Source: a virus
Length of the DNA stretch: 41,925 bases
Virus record (IMG/VR): IMGVR_UViG_3300044609_000862
Coordinates: 1-41,925 of that record
Strand: one strand, 5' to 3'
Below, piece by piece: positions 27,951 to 36,397 of the stretch. Positions within the stretch are counted from its first letter, which is position 1; each line of letters begins with the position of its first letter. The notes below the pieces were generated by a model that did no database searches, was not told the DNA's origin, and saw nothing but the letters and a program-made list of their open reading frames with translations. The translations under genes were made by a program, and so were the position numbers.

Positions 27951-28712
27951 TTAATTTTTTTTTAGATTAACAATTGTTTTTTTCTGAACTATGTAACTTA
28001 ATATCTTTCTTTTAAAGATTGGTAAGAGTGTATTCTCAAATGGTAGGTCGTTGGAAGACATTAATTCAAAGATGGGTAAACTTATATCTTGAGTTAATTC
28101 ATTTAATATTGTTCTAATTACCTTTTTACTTTCACCATCAAATATCAACTGAACCGCAAATTTACTGTCGTGTTTAACAGTGTTAACATCACCTGCCACA
28201 TACTTCCAAATCTTTTTGTTGTTCCCGTTAAGTGTAAAGAAGTATCCTGTTTCTAAACTTTGATTTTTATTTTCGTTGATGTGTTTGATTGAAACCGAGT
28301 CGTAAGTTAATGTCCAAAGAGCTTTGATAACATTGAAGTATTCAAAGAATTTTGGTCCAGCATATTTTAATATCTTATTTAATTCTTCCAACTCATCATC
28401 ACCTAACTTTGGGATTGGTGTAAATTTAAGTTCATTGATTAGTATTTCATCGTCAATCACTTCAAATTTTTTGTTAACGATGATGTATTTGAACTCTGAA
28501 GATATCGTTTGTAGATTTGCTAAGTGTAACGACATTTCACTGAATAAGGGATACAACTCAAACTTTTCAATCTTATCGTCACAGAAATTTAAGAAGTCCA
28601 TCAACATATAATACTTATGTTCGTAGTCAACTGGTTCTGTTAACAACCAGTCTGTTGATAACTTAAAATGATTGTCTTTTTTTGATTTTCTTCTTTTTGG
28701 TTTTGTTTCCAT
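27951..28712 (-). CDS. Hypothetical protein (253 aa)
   Basis: A 253-residue protein with a very basic N-terminus (METKPKRRKSKKD), a helical middle and a hydrophobic C-terminal half. No catalytic motif found. It follows the 432-residue acidic protein gene by one base, so the two are co-translated. The basic tail could contact nucleic acid or the acidic neighbour. Family not recognised. Confidence 0.62.
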   Translation of the reverse strand: METKPKRRKSKKDNHFKLSTDWLLTEPVDYEHKYYMLMDFLNFCDDKIEKFELYPLFSEMSLHLANLQTISSEFKYIIVNKKFEVIDDEILINELKFTPIPKLGDDELEELNKILKYAGPKFFEYFNVIKALWTLTYDSVSIKHINENKNQSLETGYFFTLNGNNKKIWKYVAGDVNTVKHDSKFAVQLIFDGESKKVIRTILNELTQDISLPIFELMSSNDLPFENTLLPIFKRKILSYIVQKKTIVNLKKN

Positions 28713-28713
28713 T

Positions 28714-30012
28714 TTACCCTTCTATTTGTAAAATGTAATATGTTTCATCATTAAATTCAATAGTTTCATCACTACCATCGTAAGAGTTCAATGTGTGACC
28801 GATACCATCAGATTGAAGTAATCCTTCTTTGAACCCTTGTGTGTCTATATAATTTTCAATTTCCAAACCATAATTTTCTATTACGCTCATAGGGTCATCA
28901 ACCAAATCACTAATTAAATTTTCAACCTTTTCCTCAATTAAATTTTCAGGAATAGTTTTATCACTATCTTTTAACTCATCAAGTTCTTCATTTAATTCAT
29001 CAGCTTCTTCTTGGTCTATTTCAGAATCTTCCAATCTCGCTTCAAGTTCATCAATTCTTTCTTGAACTTTTGGGTCACTATATTCAAAATCGTCCTCATC
29101 AAAATAATCTTCAAGATTTTCTCTAACATTATTTTCTTCATCTTCTCTAAAAGTTTCCTTAAGTTCTTCAATATCAATATAATCTTCAACAAAACTTTGA
29201 TTAAAACCTTTCATTCCAATATCATCAATTAATTCATCAATTCTTTCATATGCGGACATGTGGGTGTCGTAATTATCACCAACCGCCCATCTTTCTTTTG
29301 ATTCTTCTAAGTCGTTGGTTAACACATAAAAAACTCTCATTCTATAATATTTGTAATCATAAACCAAATTATATAAGTCAATTCTTTTTTCAAGTTCTTC
29401 AATTTCTTCTTCAACCGCCTCTAAATCCATCAGATTTTCATTATCTTCTGTTTCTCTTTCAATTTCTTCCATTCTTTCTTTTTCATCATAAAGTTCTTGT
29501 AACCTTGCATCATGATTAGGTTCTTTAGCTTCATAAAGACCAAAAGATGAAGTCAGATACTCAAATAAAACATTTGCCAAAATCGCAATCTCACTAGTCG
29601 CAGTTTCTAAATTCCATTCGTCCTCTTGTCGTAAATCGTTTTGTTTGGCTAATTCAATCTGTCTTTGTTTTTTGATTTGAATTTTTTCATACGGTGTCCC
29701 ATATGTTGAAATATTATTATATATAAGACCCTCAATAGAATTAACTAGGGTATATGATAAATCTAAACCACCATTAACTGTGATATTTGTAATGTTATTA
29801 GCATCCGTATTTCTCAGACTTAAATCACCATCAATAACAATTCGTTTACCTCTGAATTGTTTCATATTTTGAACCAATTTACCGTTATAGTCAGTAAACT
29901 TTAATAAGTCAATATATTGCTCAGGTGTTATAACAACACTCTCTTGTCCTTCTTCCTCAACCAACATCTGAACAACCTTTTGTATTTGTGATATATCTAT
30001 ATTAACTCTCAT
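28714..30012 (-). CDS. Large acidic coiled-coil protein with capsid-targeting-like N-terminus
   Basis: A 432-residue, very acidic protein. The N-terminus MRVNIDISQIQKVVQMLVEE is amphipathic and ends in LVE/EEE. Residues 50-115 form a leucine-rich or short beta-solenoid-like stretch (IDGDLSLRNTDANNITN, VNGGLDLSYTLV). Residues 150-215 and 290-370 are long acidic coiled coils (EEIEELEKRID, ELEARLEDSEIDQEE). An AATATTTATTAATA element precedes the start. A highly acidic coiled coil is often a scaffold or DNA mimic, but nothing here proves either. Confidence 0.6.
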   Translation of the reverse strand: MRVNIDISQIQKVVQMLVEEEGQESVVITPEQYIDLLKFTDYNGKLVQNMKQFRGKRIVIDGDLSLRNTDANNITNITVNGGLDLSYTLVNSIEGLIYNNISTYGTPYEKIQIKKQRQIELAKQNDLRQEDEWNLETATSEIAILANVLFEYLTSSFGLYEAKEPNHDARLQELYDEKERMEEIERETEDNENLMDLEAVEEEIEELEKRIDLYNLVYDYKYYRMRVFYVLTNDLEESKERWAVGDNYDTHMSAYERIDELIDDIGMKGFNQSFVEDYIDIEELKETFREDEENNVRENLEDYFDEDDFEYSDPKVQERIDELEARLEDSEIDQEEADELNEELDELKDSDKTIPENLIEEKVENLISDLVDDPMSVIENYGLEIENYIDTQGFKEGLLQSDGIGHTLNSYDGSDETIEFNDETYYILQIEG

Positions 30013-30076
30013 GATAAAAATTATATTAATAAATATTAAAATAACTATATTATTTACTATTAAATCACATGTGGTA

Positions 30077-30087
30077 AATATTTATAA
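30077..30087 (+). promoter_or_regulatory. AATATTTATAA motif before the MGCGCK microprotein gene
   Basis: The motif ends 15 bases before the ATG at 30103, in gene orientation. Confidence 0.45.
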
Positions 30088-30102
30088 TAAAATACCAACA
30101 AT

Positions 30103-30228
30103 ATGGGCTGTGGATGTAAAAAACAAAACGCTTCACCTGAACAGGTGAAAAAGTTAAGAACTGAGAGTATTAAAAACGCAGTTCAGAGTACTATTGATAA
30201 GAACTACAACAAAAACAAGAAAAAGTAA
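30103..30228 (+). CDS. Cys-rich microprotein starting MGCGCK (41 aa)
   Basis: ATG at 30103 opens 41 codons starting MGCGCKKQNASPEQVKKL and ending NKNKKK. The two cysteines sit at the extreme N-terminus (GCGC) ahead of a basic helix. A promoter-like motif precedes it and a terminator follows the next mini-ORF. The GCGC motif reappears at the end of the 13-codon frame 24 bases downstream. It may bind metal or be lipid-modified. Family not recognised. Confidence 0.6.
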   Translation: MGCGCKKQNASPEQVKKLRTESIKNAVQSTIDKNYNKNKKK

Positions 30229-30252
30229 TAAACCTCTAATAAATTAAAAACG

Positions 30253-30294
30253 ATGAAAAACAACAACGGTGGTGGTTGCGGATGTGGAAAATAA
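30253..30294 (+). CDS. Glycine/cysteine mini-peptide (13 aa)
   Basis: ATG at 30253 opens 13 codons, MKNNNGGGCGCGK, followed by an intrinsic terminator. The CGC core echoes the start of the preceding 41-aa protein. It is too short to judge alone; position between that gene and a terminator is the support. Confidence 0.35.
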   Translation: MKNNNGGGCGCGK

Positions 30295-30318
30295 TCTTTC
30301 CCGCAACATAAGAAAACT

Positions 30319-30344
30319 AAAGGGGGAATTTTTCCCCTTTTTTT
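30319..30344 (+). terminator. Intrinsic terminator
   Basis: AAAGGGGGAA pairs with TTTCCCCTTT, followed by a T run, ending the microprotein unit. The T run merges into the TATATTTATAA element of the next gene. Confidence 0.82.
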
Positions 30345-30354
30345 ATATTTATAA
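30344..30354 (+). promoter_or_regulatory. TATATTTATAA motif before the 370-aa gene
   Basis: The motif ends 2 bases before the ATG at 30357. As a -10 box it would give a leaderless or internally started transcript, so a translation-signal role is also possible here. Confidence 0.4.
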
Positions 30355-30356
30355 TT

Positions 30357-31469
30357 ATGGAATTTAAAATTTTCAAAAACTTAAACGAAGAAGAGGAAAA
30401 ACCCGTACTAACAGGTTTCCAAAATAAGTTAGTAAAACTTATTACTCTTTTCCAAAACGGAGATATTACTGAAGAGGATATTGAAAACGCTGTGGGTAGT
30501 TTTGATAAATTTTTTGAGTTAATAATTAAATATAATTTAACACATTACATTGACCCTTTTAATAATGATTGGTCTGATTATCAAAATAAAATAATTTATC
30601 AATTTATACAGAAAGACCCAAATTATATCTATAAGATGATGGAAATGGAATTTTCAGATATAACTGAAATTGATGGGAAATATTATGTTGATTTAGAAGA
30701 TTCTGGCGAACTAGCACAATTCTTCAGTAGTGGTAGAAACGATATTAGTGAAGATAGAATTGCCGAAATATTAAATGGGGATTATGATGGTTATCTTTAT
30801 GATGACGTAACAGGTGATGAGTTCAAAGATATTTATGAAGAACTAGAGCCAAAATACCAAGAAGAAATTAGAGGATACATCAAAGAAGATTTACTTAAAA
30901 TTGGTAATTTATCTATCAGTTATGAAACTCCTGAATTAATAGAAGATTTAGCAAAAGAACAAGGTGATGAGTCGAATTTAAAATTAAATGAAGAGATAAT
31001 CACTAAACTTTTACAAGATAATGATTGCGTTGAATACTTTATAATGAACTTAGGATTAGATATAAGAAGTGAATTATATTCATTATACTCAAATTGTTAT
31101 GGGTCGGTTTACGTTAACGAATTGTATGACTCACTTATAGGACAATTAGTCGGTGAGGTTATTGATAGTAAAAAATCAGAAGAGTATAAATACAAAAAAT
31201 ACGATTACAATAAAAGTACATCAACAGAAAGATGGGGTGTAAGATATGATGTCACAAAAACTGCTCATTATAATATTAAACTTTGGTTTGAAAGTAACGT
31301 AAATAACCCATATGAAAATTTAAATTATTACGGAGGTTACATCAACCTACTTAAAAGTTTATTTGAAAATGGTGATTTAAATTGGTTGAGTTCTGGTAGA
31401 GTTCCTGACTACCCCGATTTCAGCGACGTTACAAAATGTCTCAATATTGAGTTTAATAGTTATTTCTAA
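30357..31469 (+). CDS. Large acidic hypothetical protein (370 aa)
   Basis: A 370-residue acidic, Tyr-rich protein starting MEFKIFKNLNEEEEKPVLTG, where LNE-E fits a short (I/L)xE propeptide. The rest is mostly helical with acidic patches (DITEEDIENAV, EEIRGYIKED) and has no catalytic motif. It resembles the 432-residue protein across the intergenic region in acidity and style, but I see no clear alignment. It is preceded by a TATATTTATAA motif. Confidence 0.58.
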   Translation: MEFKIFKNLNEEEEKPVLTGFQNKLVKLITLFQNGDITEEDIENAVGSFDKFFELIIKYNLTHYIDPFNNDWSDYQNKIIYQFIQKDPNYIYKMMEMEFSDITEIDGKYYVDLEDSGELAQFFSSGRNDISEDRIAEILNGDYDGYLYDDVTGDEFKDIYEELEPKYQEEIRGYIKEDLLKIGNLSISYETPELIEDLAKEQGDESNLKLNEEIITKLLQDNDCVEYFIMNLGLDIRSELYSLYSNCYGSVYVNELYDSLIGQLVGEVIDSKKSEEYKYKKYDYNKSTSTERWGVRYDVTKTAHYNIKLWFESNVNNPYENLNYYGGYINLLKSLFENGDLNWLSSGRVPDYPDFSDVTKCLNIEFNSYF

Positions 31470-31525
31470 TAAGATAAAAAATAGTTTACACTTTATCCTT
31501 TAAAATTTTAGTTCTAAAATTGAGT

Positions 31526-32152
31526 ATGGAAAAAGAAAGTTGTATTTTAAATCAAGAATTTGTTAATAAGTTTGCAGATTTTTTGTGTCAAGAAGTAAGT
31601 GAAAATAACACATACAAAACTAAGCTATCCGTCGTTGATTGTAATAGTCTTTTCATCATCAAAGGTTATACAAAGAACCCAAACGTTCTTGTTCTTAACA
31701 ACCTTACAGATAAGTTCATAGAAGAAAACCAAGACAACTATTCAGACCTGACAGGACTTAACCTTAAGACGTTAGACATCATAGATTACGATACCAAAGA
31801 CACAAACTTTGAGGATACAAAATTCGTATTTGAATATCCTGAAACTTTCACAACAAATAATCTATCATCAATAACAATACAATCAACATTCCCTCACGGA
31901 TATTCTAAAAACTATTTAGGTAATCTTTATTCTTACCTCTATAAAATCTCGGAGAAATCACAACCGTACTTTAAATTTAGAAACATTAAATTGGAATTTG
32001 AAAGTAATGAGGGTAACCTGAAGTTTACAAAAGTAAAATCAGATAGTTACTATAGCTCAGAACTTCTCCTGTCAATATTAAACGACAACTTTGAGGGTAA
32101 GGTATCAGATGACTACCAACTACCGTCTAAATTGTTCCTAAACGTTATTTAA
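31526..32152 (+). CDS. Hypothetical protein (208 aa)
   Basis: A 208-residue protein starting MEKESCILNQEFVNKFADFL. The ATG at 31526 is preferred over the in-frame TTG two codons earlier. Mixed alpha/beta content without recognisable motif. It converges with the gene on the minus strand, overlapping by 4 bases at 32149-32152. Function unknown. Confidence 0.6.
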   Translation: MEKESCILNQEFVNKFADFLCQEVSENNTYKTKLSVVDCNSLFIIKGYTKNPNVLVLNNLTDKFIEENQDNYSDLTGLNLKTLDIIDYDTKDTNFEDTKFVFEYPETFTTNNLSSITIQSTFPHGYSKNYLGNLYSYLYKISEKSQPYFKFRNIKLEFESNEGNLKFTKVKSDSYYSSELLLSILNDNFEGKVSDDYQLPSKLFLNVI

Positions 32153-32676
32153 ACACGTTTAGAGTAACCTACGATTTGGTAGAAATCTCTATCACCGTCA
32201 ATATACCCCTTAACCATCACCAATAGGTTTCTAAACATGAACGCGCCTGGTGTTTGTTTCTCACACTTGGAGAACAACTCAACAAAAGAAATTAAAACTT
32301 CAACAGAATAATAACCACATCCTTGTAACGCAAGATACTTTGATGTGAGTTTATTAACATACTGTAACTGGTAGGTATCTCTTGATGTTTCACAATTAAA
32401 TGGTTCGGTTTCATCATAGATTTTTATTAGGTCATCAATAAACCCTTTAATAACATTCGGAGCACATTGTTTCTTAGCAATCAAATCAACAATCCAATGT
32501 GTATGTGATGGGGTTCGTAATCTTTTACCTTCCTCCTTATGTTTTACGATAAAATCCAAATCAGGACGAGCCCCTCTTCCACCTTGATAGATAGCAATCT
32601 TTGATGTTGGGTCAACTTGCCAAAATGTCAAAGGGGTATGAACTACCCCTTTCTTTTTAAATGTTAGTTCCTTCAT
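32149..32676 (-). CDS. Hypothetical protein (175 aa)
   Basis: A 175-residue basic protein with an ordered N-terminal half (YQGGRGARPDLDFIVKHKEE, RTPSHTHWIVDLIAKK). The D-x-D...K spacing resembles some nuclease active sites but is not specific enough for a call. The C-terminal half is helical with several cysteines. It is the last gene of the redox/PcfJ block on the minus strand. Family not recognised. Confidence 0.58.
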   Translation of the reverse strand: MKELTFKKKGVVHTPLTFWQVDPTSKIAIYQGGRGARPDLDFIVKHKEEGKRLRTPSHTHWIVDLIAKKQCAPNVIKGFIDDLIKIYDETEPFNCETSRDTYQLQYVNKLTSKYLALQGCGYYSVEVLISFVELFSKCEKQTPGAFMFRNLLVMVKGYIDGDRDFYQIVGYSKRV

Positions 32677-32685
32677 GGAACAAAA

Positions 32686-32958
32686 CTACAAAATATTTTT
32701 TATAATTCCAACAGCTTCGTTTATATCTTGGAAATCTCTGTCGGGAGCGAATAACTTAGCATCTTCTGTTACAGTATCCACAATCATAAATGCCGGAACA
32801 AAATCATTACCAGTGACTTCAACAAAAAGGTTATACTCCTCTTCGTATTTTTCAATGTCTCGTTCCTTAAACTTAATCTTATTTTCTTTAAGTTGTTTTT
32901 TAAACTCCGTACACCAATGACAACCTTTCATTGTATATGCAACCAATAAATTAGCCAT
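32686..32958 (-). CDS. Glutaredoxin
   Basis: A 90-residue thioredoxin-fold protein: YTMKGCHWCTEFKKQL with active-site CHWC at 13-16, and cis-proline in NDFVPAFMIVD. Size is right for glutaredoxin. The CxxC differs from the usual CPYC. It is coupled to the thioredoxin gene by a TAATG overlap; both may serve reduction of ribonucleotide reductase, which is not in the window. Confidence 0.85.
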   Translation of the reverse strand: MANLLVAYTMKGCHWCTEFKKQLKENKIKFKERDIEKYEEEYNLFVEVTGNDFVPAFMIVDTVTEDAKLFAPDRDFQDINEAVGIIKNIL

Positions 32959-33263
32959 TAGTTCTCAATGTGTTCAGTGATTAATGATGATACCATATCA
33001 GCAGGTTTTAAACCAACCATCGTGTGAGTATCAACACCTTCTTTATAGAATTTTAAAACTGGTACATTTCTAACACCCAAACTCTTTGAGAAATTAATAT
33101 CACTCTCAACATCAAACTCATAGATTGACACATCAGTTGTGATTTTCTTTAATTCTTCTGTTAATTGTTTACAGGGACCACACCATGTGGCATACATCTT
33201 TAATATAAAATCTTCCCCGTTGTTAATCTTTTCCTGTATCTGACTACTTGTTAATTGTTCCAT
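32958..33263 (-). CDS. Thioredoxin
   Basis: A 101-residue protein with MYATWCGPCKQLTEEL (WCGPC at 27-31), a following beta strand VSIYEFDVESD, and cis-proline in GVRNVPVLKFY. Length and motifs are those of a full thioredoxin. The adjacent glutaredoxin gene overlaps its stop. Phage thioredoxins usually supply electrons to ribonucleotide reductase. Confidence 0.93.
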   Translation of the reverse strand: MEQLTSSQIQEKINNGEDFILKMYATWCGPCKQLTEELKKITTDVSIYEFDVESDINFSKSLGVRNVPVLKFYKEGVDTHTMVGLKPADMVSSLITEHIEN

Positions 33264-33267
33264 ACTT

Positions 33268-33609
33268 TTAAATATTTTTACTTTCCTTTTTTTGTTTCAA
33301 AAGTTGAGTTAAGAAGAACTTAACCTCACTCAACTTGTCAGCGTTATAATATAATTTTACTTTATACTCAACCCCATCTGCTTTAGATAAATAAATAAAA
33401 CTACCGTTGGGTAGTTTACATATTAAATCGGAGTAAACCTCACCATCACTATACATGATTGAGTTGATAAAAACTTTTTCTATGTTATCTCTTTTCAAAA
33501 AATCATTAGGTAAAAGATTGTGTCCATCAGATAACTGAAGAATTGATAAAAGTCCTTCTTTATCCAACAGTCTATCCTCAAATAGAAATATCTTTTTTTC
33601 GTTTACCAT
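33268..33609 (-). CDS. Hypothetical protein (113 aa)
   Basis: A 113-residue protein starting MVNEKKIFLFEDRLLDKEGL, alpha/beta with a basic end (LLKQKKESKNI). It overlaps the PcfJ-like gene's stop by 7 bases and precedes thioredoxin by 4 bases, so it is an operon member between them. Family not recognised. Confidence 0.6.
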   Translation of the reverse strand: MVNEKKIFLFEDRLLDKEGLLSILQLSDGHNLLPNDFLKRDNIEKVFINSIMYSDGEVYSDLICKLPNGSFIYLSKADGVEYKVKLYYNADKLSEVKFFLTQLLKQKKESKNI

Positions 33610-35282
33610 TCAAAGTCAATGTAAGGTAAATCATCTCCAATGTCAATTGAATTTGTTAAATGTCCCCAGTTAAGTTGTCCGTCTTTATCAAAAATAAAGT
33701 TGTATTCTTTTCTTCCACCACCAGTAACAAACTCAGCTATAGGATTACCCCACACTTCATTAGAGATACTTTTTAATCTATTATCCAATATAGAAATCGC
33801 ATCATCCCAACTATCATCCAATAAACCATTAAATCTTCCAAGTGTCTGAACTCGTTTGAATATAACAGGTTGATTATTATTCGTACCGATTGAAGGTCTG
33901 TATTCAATTGACGCTCTCTCCCCATCTTCCTTACGAAGTGATATAATTAATGATGAAGGTCTATCTTGATAAGTTCTTACACAATTAGATTGGTGTACTG
34001 ACTCATCAACATATTCTTCACTACTTTGTAGTACAAGAGGGTTAAATACCATTTTATCACTTGTTATGATTGGTTTTGATACTCGTTCAACAAATTCATT
34101 AGAGTATTGTCTTGAGTATTTCCCTGTGGTGTAAAAGTCAACTTTATCTGACCAAGTACTATGTTCAGCATTAAATTCTTTCAAAGTTTTAGACATCCAT
34201 TTAATCGGCTCGTTTCTTGATAGAATATCAAAAAATCTTACGTGGTCGTAAAAAGTATGAGTAGATAAATTATGGTCGGTTTTAGATAATAAGTAAATCT
34301 GATAACAATTACTCATATCCCTTTTACCGAAATTTTCAAAATAATGTCTTACAGGTTGAAATGGTGATTCGTCAATTTTAGTGTTAAAAATAATACACAA
34401 TTCTTCTTCAGGTCTTTGTAAAATAAAATCTCTCCCAAAGACATCCATCAACATTTTAATACTTTTGAAACAAGGATTTTGGACTTTATGTAATACTTTT
34501 TTAATTTTCTCTGAACTTACATCGTTTAATTTCATATAAGCATCAACCATCTTAAATCCGTATTTCTTATAGTCTTTTTTAATTGGTTTTGGATATACAT
34601 TGTAATACCCTCTCCAATTGTCAGGTTTCTTAACCCCTTGTTTGTCCAACAAACATCCAAATAAAGACATCGGTAACCCAGTGTAGTTTAAAACTTTTTC
34701 AGCTCCAATTTTAGATAAAAACACATTAATACCTTCGGTAATTTCCAAATTATATGTTTTGGTATCATCTAACCCATTCATAAATGAATGATAACCATCC
34801 GTAGTTAACGATATCGGAAATGAGTTTCTTCTAACAACACTACCTTTACCCTTACCTCTTTTCTTATGGTATTCAGTGTTTTTACCAACCGTAAAAATAT
34901 TGGTTTTCTTATTAAATGTAATGTAGTTCAGTTTGGTACTTTTACGAAAAAATACTTCACCAGCCTTTCTGTGTTTTCCACAATAGAATACTTTTAAACA
35001 AACCTTATCTTCATTCTCCTCAACAACAAAAGTACTTCTAAAAACAGTAACATCACAAAGAGGATTACCATAGTTTTTTTCAAACTCCTCTTTATCGTTA
35101 TTAACTGATTTATCAAATGTATAAACATAATGCTTACCGTCAAAAGACTCTCTCGCATGATATTTATTTTTCAAACCAAATGGTTCTACAAGAATACTAT
35201 CAGTAATCTCCCCCACCGAATTGTAGGGGAGATAGTGACCGACATAATATTTTTCGTTGATGAGTGTGAATAGTTTGTCCAT
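33603..35282 (-). CDS. PcfJ-like protein
   Basis: A 559-residue protein. The C-terminal third holds the PcfJ-like segment: SSEEYVDESVHQSNCVRTYQD (His/Cys motif), then SSLIISLRKEDGERASIEYR. PcfJ was named from an enterococcal conjugative plasmid; homologues are common in phages and their function is unknown. The N-terminal two thirds are basic and not recognised. ATG at 35282 is chosen (TTG two codons upstream); it overlaps the DUF932 stop by one base (TAATG), a gene pair that recurs on plasmids and phages. Confidence 0.75.
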   Translation of the reverse strand: MDKLFTLINEKYYVGHYLPYNSVGEITDSILVEPFGLKNKYHARESFDGKHYVYTFDKSVNNDKEEFEKNYGNPLCDVTVFRSTFVVEENEDKVCLKVFYCGKHRKAGEVFFRKSTKLNYITFNKKTNIFTVGKNTEYHKKRGKGKGSVVRRNSFPISLTTDGYHSFMNGLDDTKTYNLEITEGINVFLSKIGAEKVLNYTGLPMSLFGCLLDKQGVKKPDNWRGYYNVYPKPIKKDYKKYGFKMVDAYMKLNDVSSEKIKKVLHKVQNPCFKSIKMLMDVFGRDFILQRPEEELCIIFNTKIDESPFQPVRHYFENFGKRDMSNCYQIYLLSKTDHNLSTHTFYDHVRFFDILSRNEPIKWMSKTLKEFNAEHSTWSDKVDFYTTGKYSRQYSNEFVERVSKPIITSDKMVFNPLVLQSSEEYVDESVHQSNCVRTYQDRPSSLIISLRKEDGERASIEYRPSIGTNNNQPVIFKRVQTLGRFNGLLDDSWDDAISILDNRLKSISNEVWGNPIAEFVTGGGRKEYNFIFDKDGQLNWGHLTNSIDIGDDLPYIDFEW

Positions 35283-36028
35283 TAGCAAAATGTTTCAGCT
35301 AGTTCCCAAAGTTTTGTGTTAATCATGTTATCCATGTTTAAGGATTGGATACCCTTTACTGAACGAGTGTTACGTCCTTGTTGTTTGATGAACCCTCCAC
35401 GGATTAACTTCTCTTGTACTACGTTGAAGGTGGTCCAAAGGTTGTCATCACTATCACCATCACGAAGTGGGTCAATGATTGTCTCCAAAGTTAGAGTTGA
35501 GATATCCTCGGTGTTCTTCCAACGGATACCAACCGCCTTAGATACGAAGTCAATCTTTCTGTCAGTATCCATGGTAACTTCCATCATACGGGTTACTGAC
35601 TTTTGGATTTTAGGTGTGTTGATTACGAATTGTTCTGTAATCAATTCAACATCACTCATGCTCAAGTTCAAGTGAGTTTGTTTCATATCCCCGAAGGTTG
35701 ATACGGGGACAGTTAAACCGTTACTACACACAAGTCGGAATAAACCAGCTCCTACTTGGAGAGTTGAAGTTCCGTTGTGTGAGTTGGTGATTACCGCCTC
35801 TAATAACGAGTCACCTACTTGTGGAAGTTCTGCGTTACGAAGACGGACTTGGTGTTTACCAAATGAGCCCTTACCCACTTGTTTTGCTCCACTCACTTGC
35901 CATCCGTTTTGGATGAACTTGTCCACAACATCAATGGTAGGAACCATGGTGTAGCGGTCAGACAATTTTGAAAGTTTTTCTGTTTGGAAAAGTGATGGGA
36001 CTGTTGTTCTTAAATCTTGTATGTTCAT
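35282..36028 (-). CDS. DUF932 phage/plasmid-type protein
   Basis: A 248-residue protein. The core DSLLEAVITNSHNGTSTLQVGAGLFRLVCSNGLTV (about 78-112) is the hallmark of DUF932 (TIGR03299-type), proteins often encoded on plasmids and large phages near replication or recombination genes. A consensus host promoter lies 23 bases upstream, within the end of the preceding gene. It heads the operon DUF932, PcfJ-like, hypothetical, thioredoxin, glutaredoxin. Biochemical role unknown. Confidence 0.85.
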   Translation of the reverse strand: MNIQDLRTTVPSLFQTEKLSKLSDRYTMVPTIDVVDKFIQNGWQVSGAKQVGKGSFGKHQVRLRNAELPQVGDSLLEAVITNSHNGTSTLQVGAGLFRLVCSNGLTVPVSTFGDMKQTHLNLSMSDVELITEQFVINTPKIQKSVTRMMEVTMDTDRKIDFVSKAVGIRWKNTEDISTLTLETIIDPLRDGDSDDNLWTTFNVVQEKLIRGGFIKQQGRNTRSVKGIQSLNMDNMINTKLWELAETFC

Positions 36029-36050
36029 AGTGTTTATTTATTTATGACTA

Positions 36051-36082
36051 CAAATATACAACAGTTTCTTAGTTAAGCCAAA
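36051..36082 (-). promoter_or_regulatory. Bacteroidota-type promoter for the DUF932 operon
   Basis: TTTG-N20-TATATTTG on the minus strand, exact consensus; the -33 box lies inside the 3' end of the upstream gene. Confidence 0.75.
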
Positions 36083-36359
36083 TAATTCCGTAATTTGTTT
36101 TGATAACAGGTGTTTTTATTTCAATTGACTTAACGGTCTTGTTTGTCTCATCATACATAGCAACAACAATATCAATAAGTTGTTGCTGGGTAAGGATGAG
36201 TTCCAAACCGTTTTCAACATTCTCGTAAACTTTTTCTTTAATTCTTTTGTAGAATTTGGTTTTCTTAAGTTCCCCAATTAAGTCAATCAAATCGTTGGGG
36301 TTCTTTTCAAAAAACGCAATCAATTGATTTAAGTAAATTTCCGCATCCACATTTTTCAT
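36069..36359 (-). CDS. Hypothetical protein (96 aa)
   Basis: A 96-residue helical protein starting MKNVDAEIYLNQLIAFFEKN, with FFEKNPNDLIDLIG and LTQQQLIDIVVAMYDE. Small helical proteins with this FFExNPxxLxxL opening occur in other large phages, without known function. A TATCTTTG -7 box 20 bases upstream suggests a host-type promoter, though its -33 box is weak. Confidence 0.62.
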   Translation of the reverse strand: MKNVDAEIYLNQLIAFFEKNPNDLIDLIGELKKTKFYKRIKEKVYENVENGLELILTQQQLIDIVVAMYDETNKTVKSIEIKTPVIKTNYGIIWLN

Positions 36360-36397
36360 AGGCTCTAAGATTAGGAAACAAAGATATAACTTATATA

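Noticed and set aside
32149-32676. Restriction-endonuclease-like call from PDLDFIVKHK
   Set aside because: One short motif in an otherwise unrecognised protein, with no methylase adjacent.
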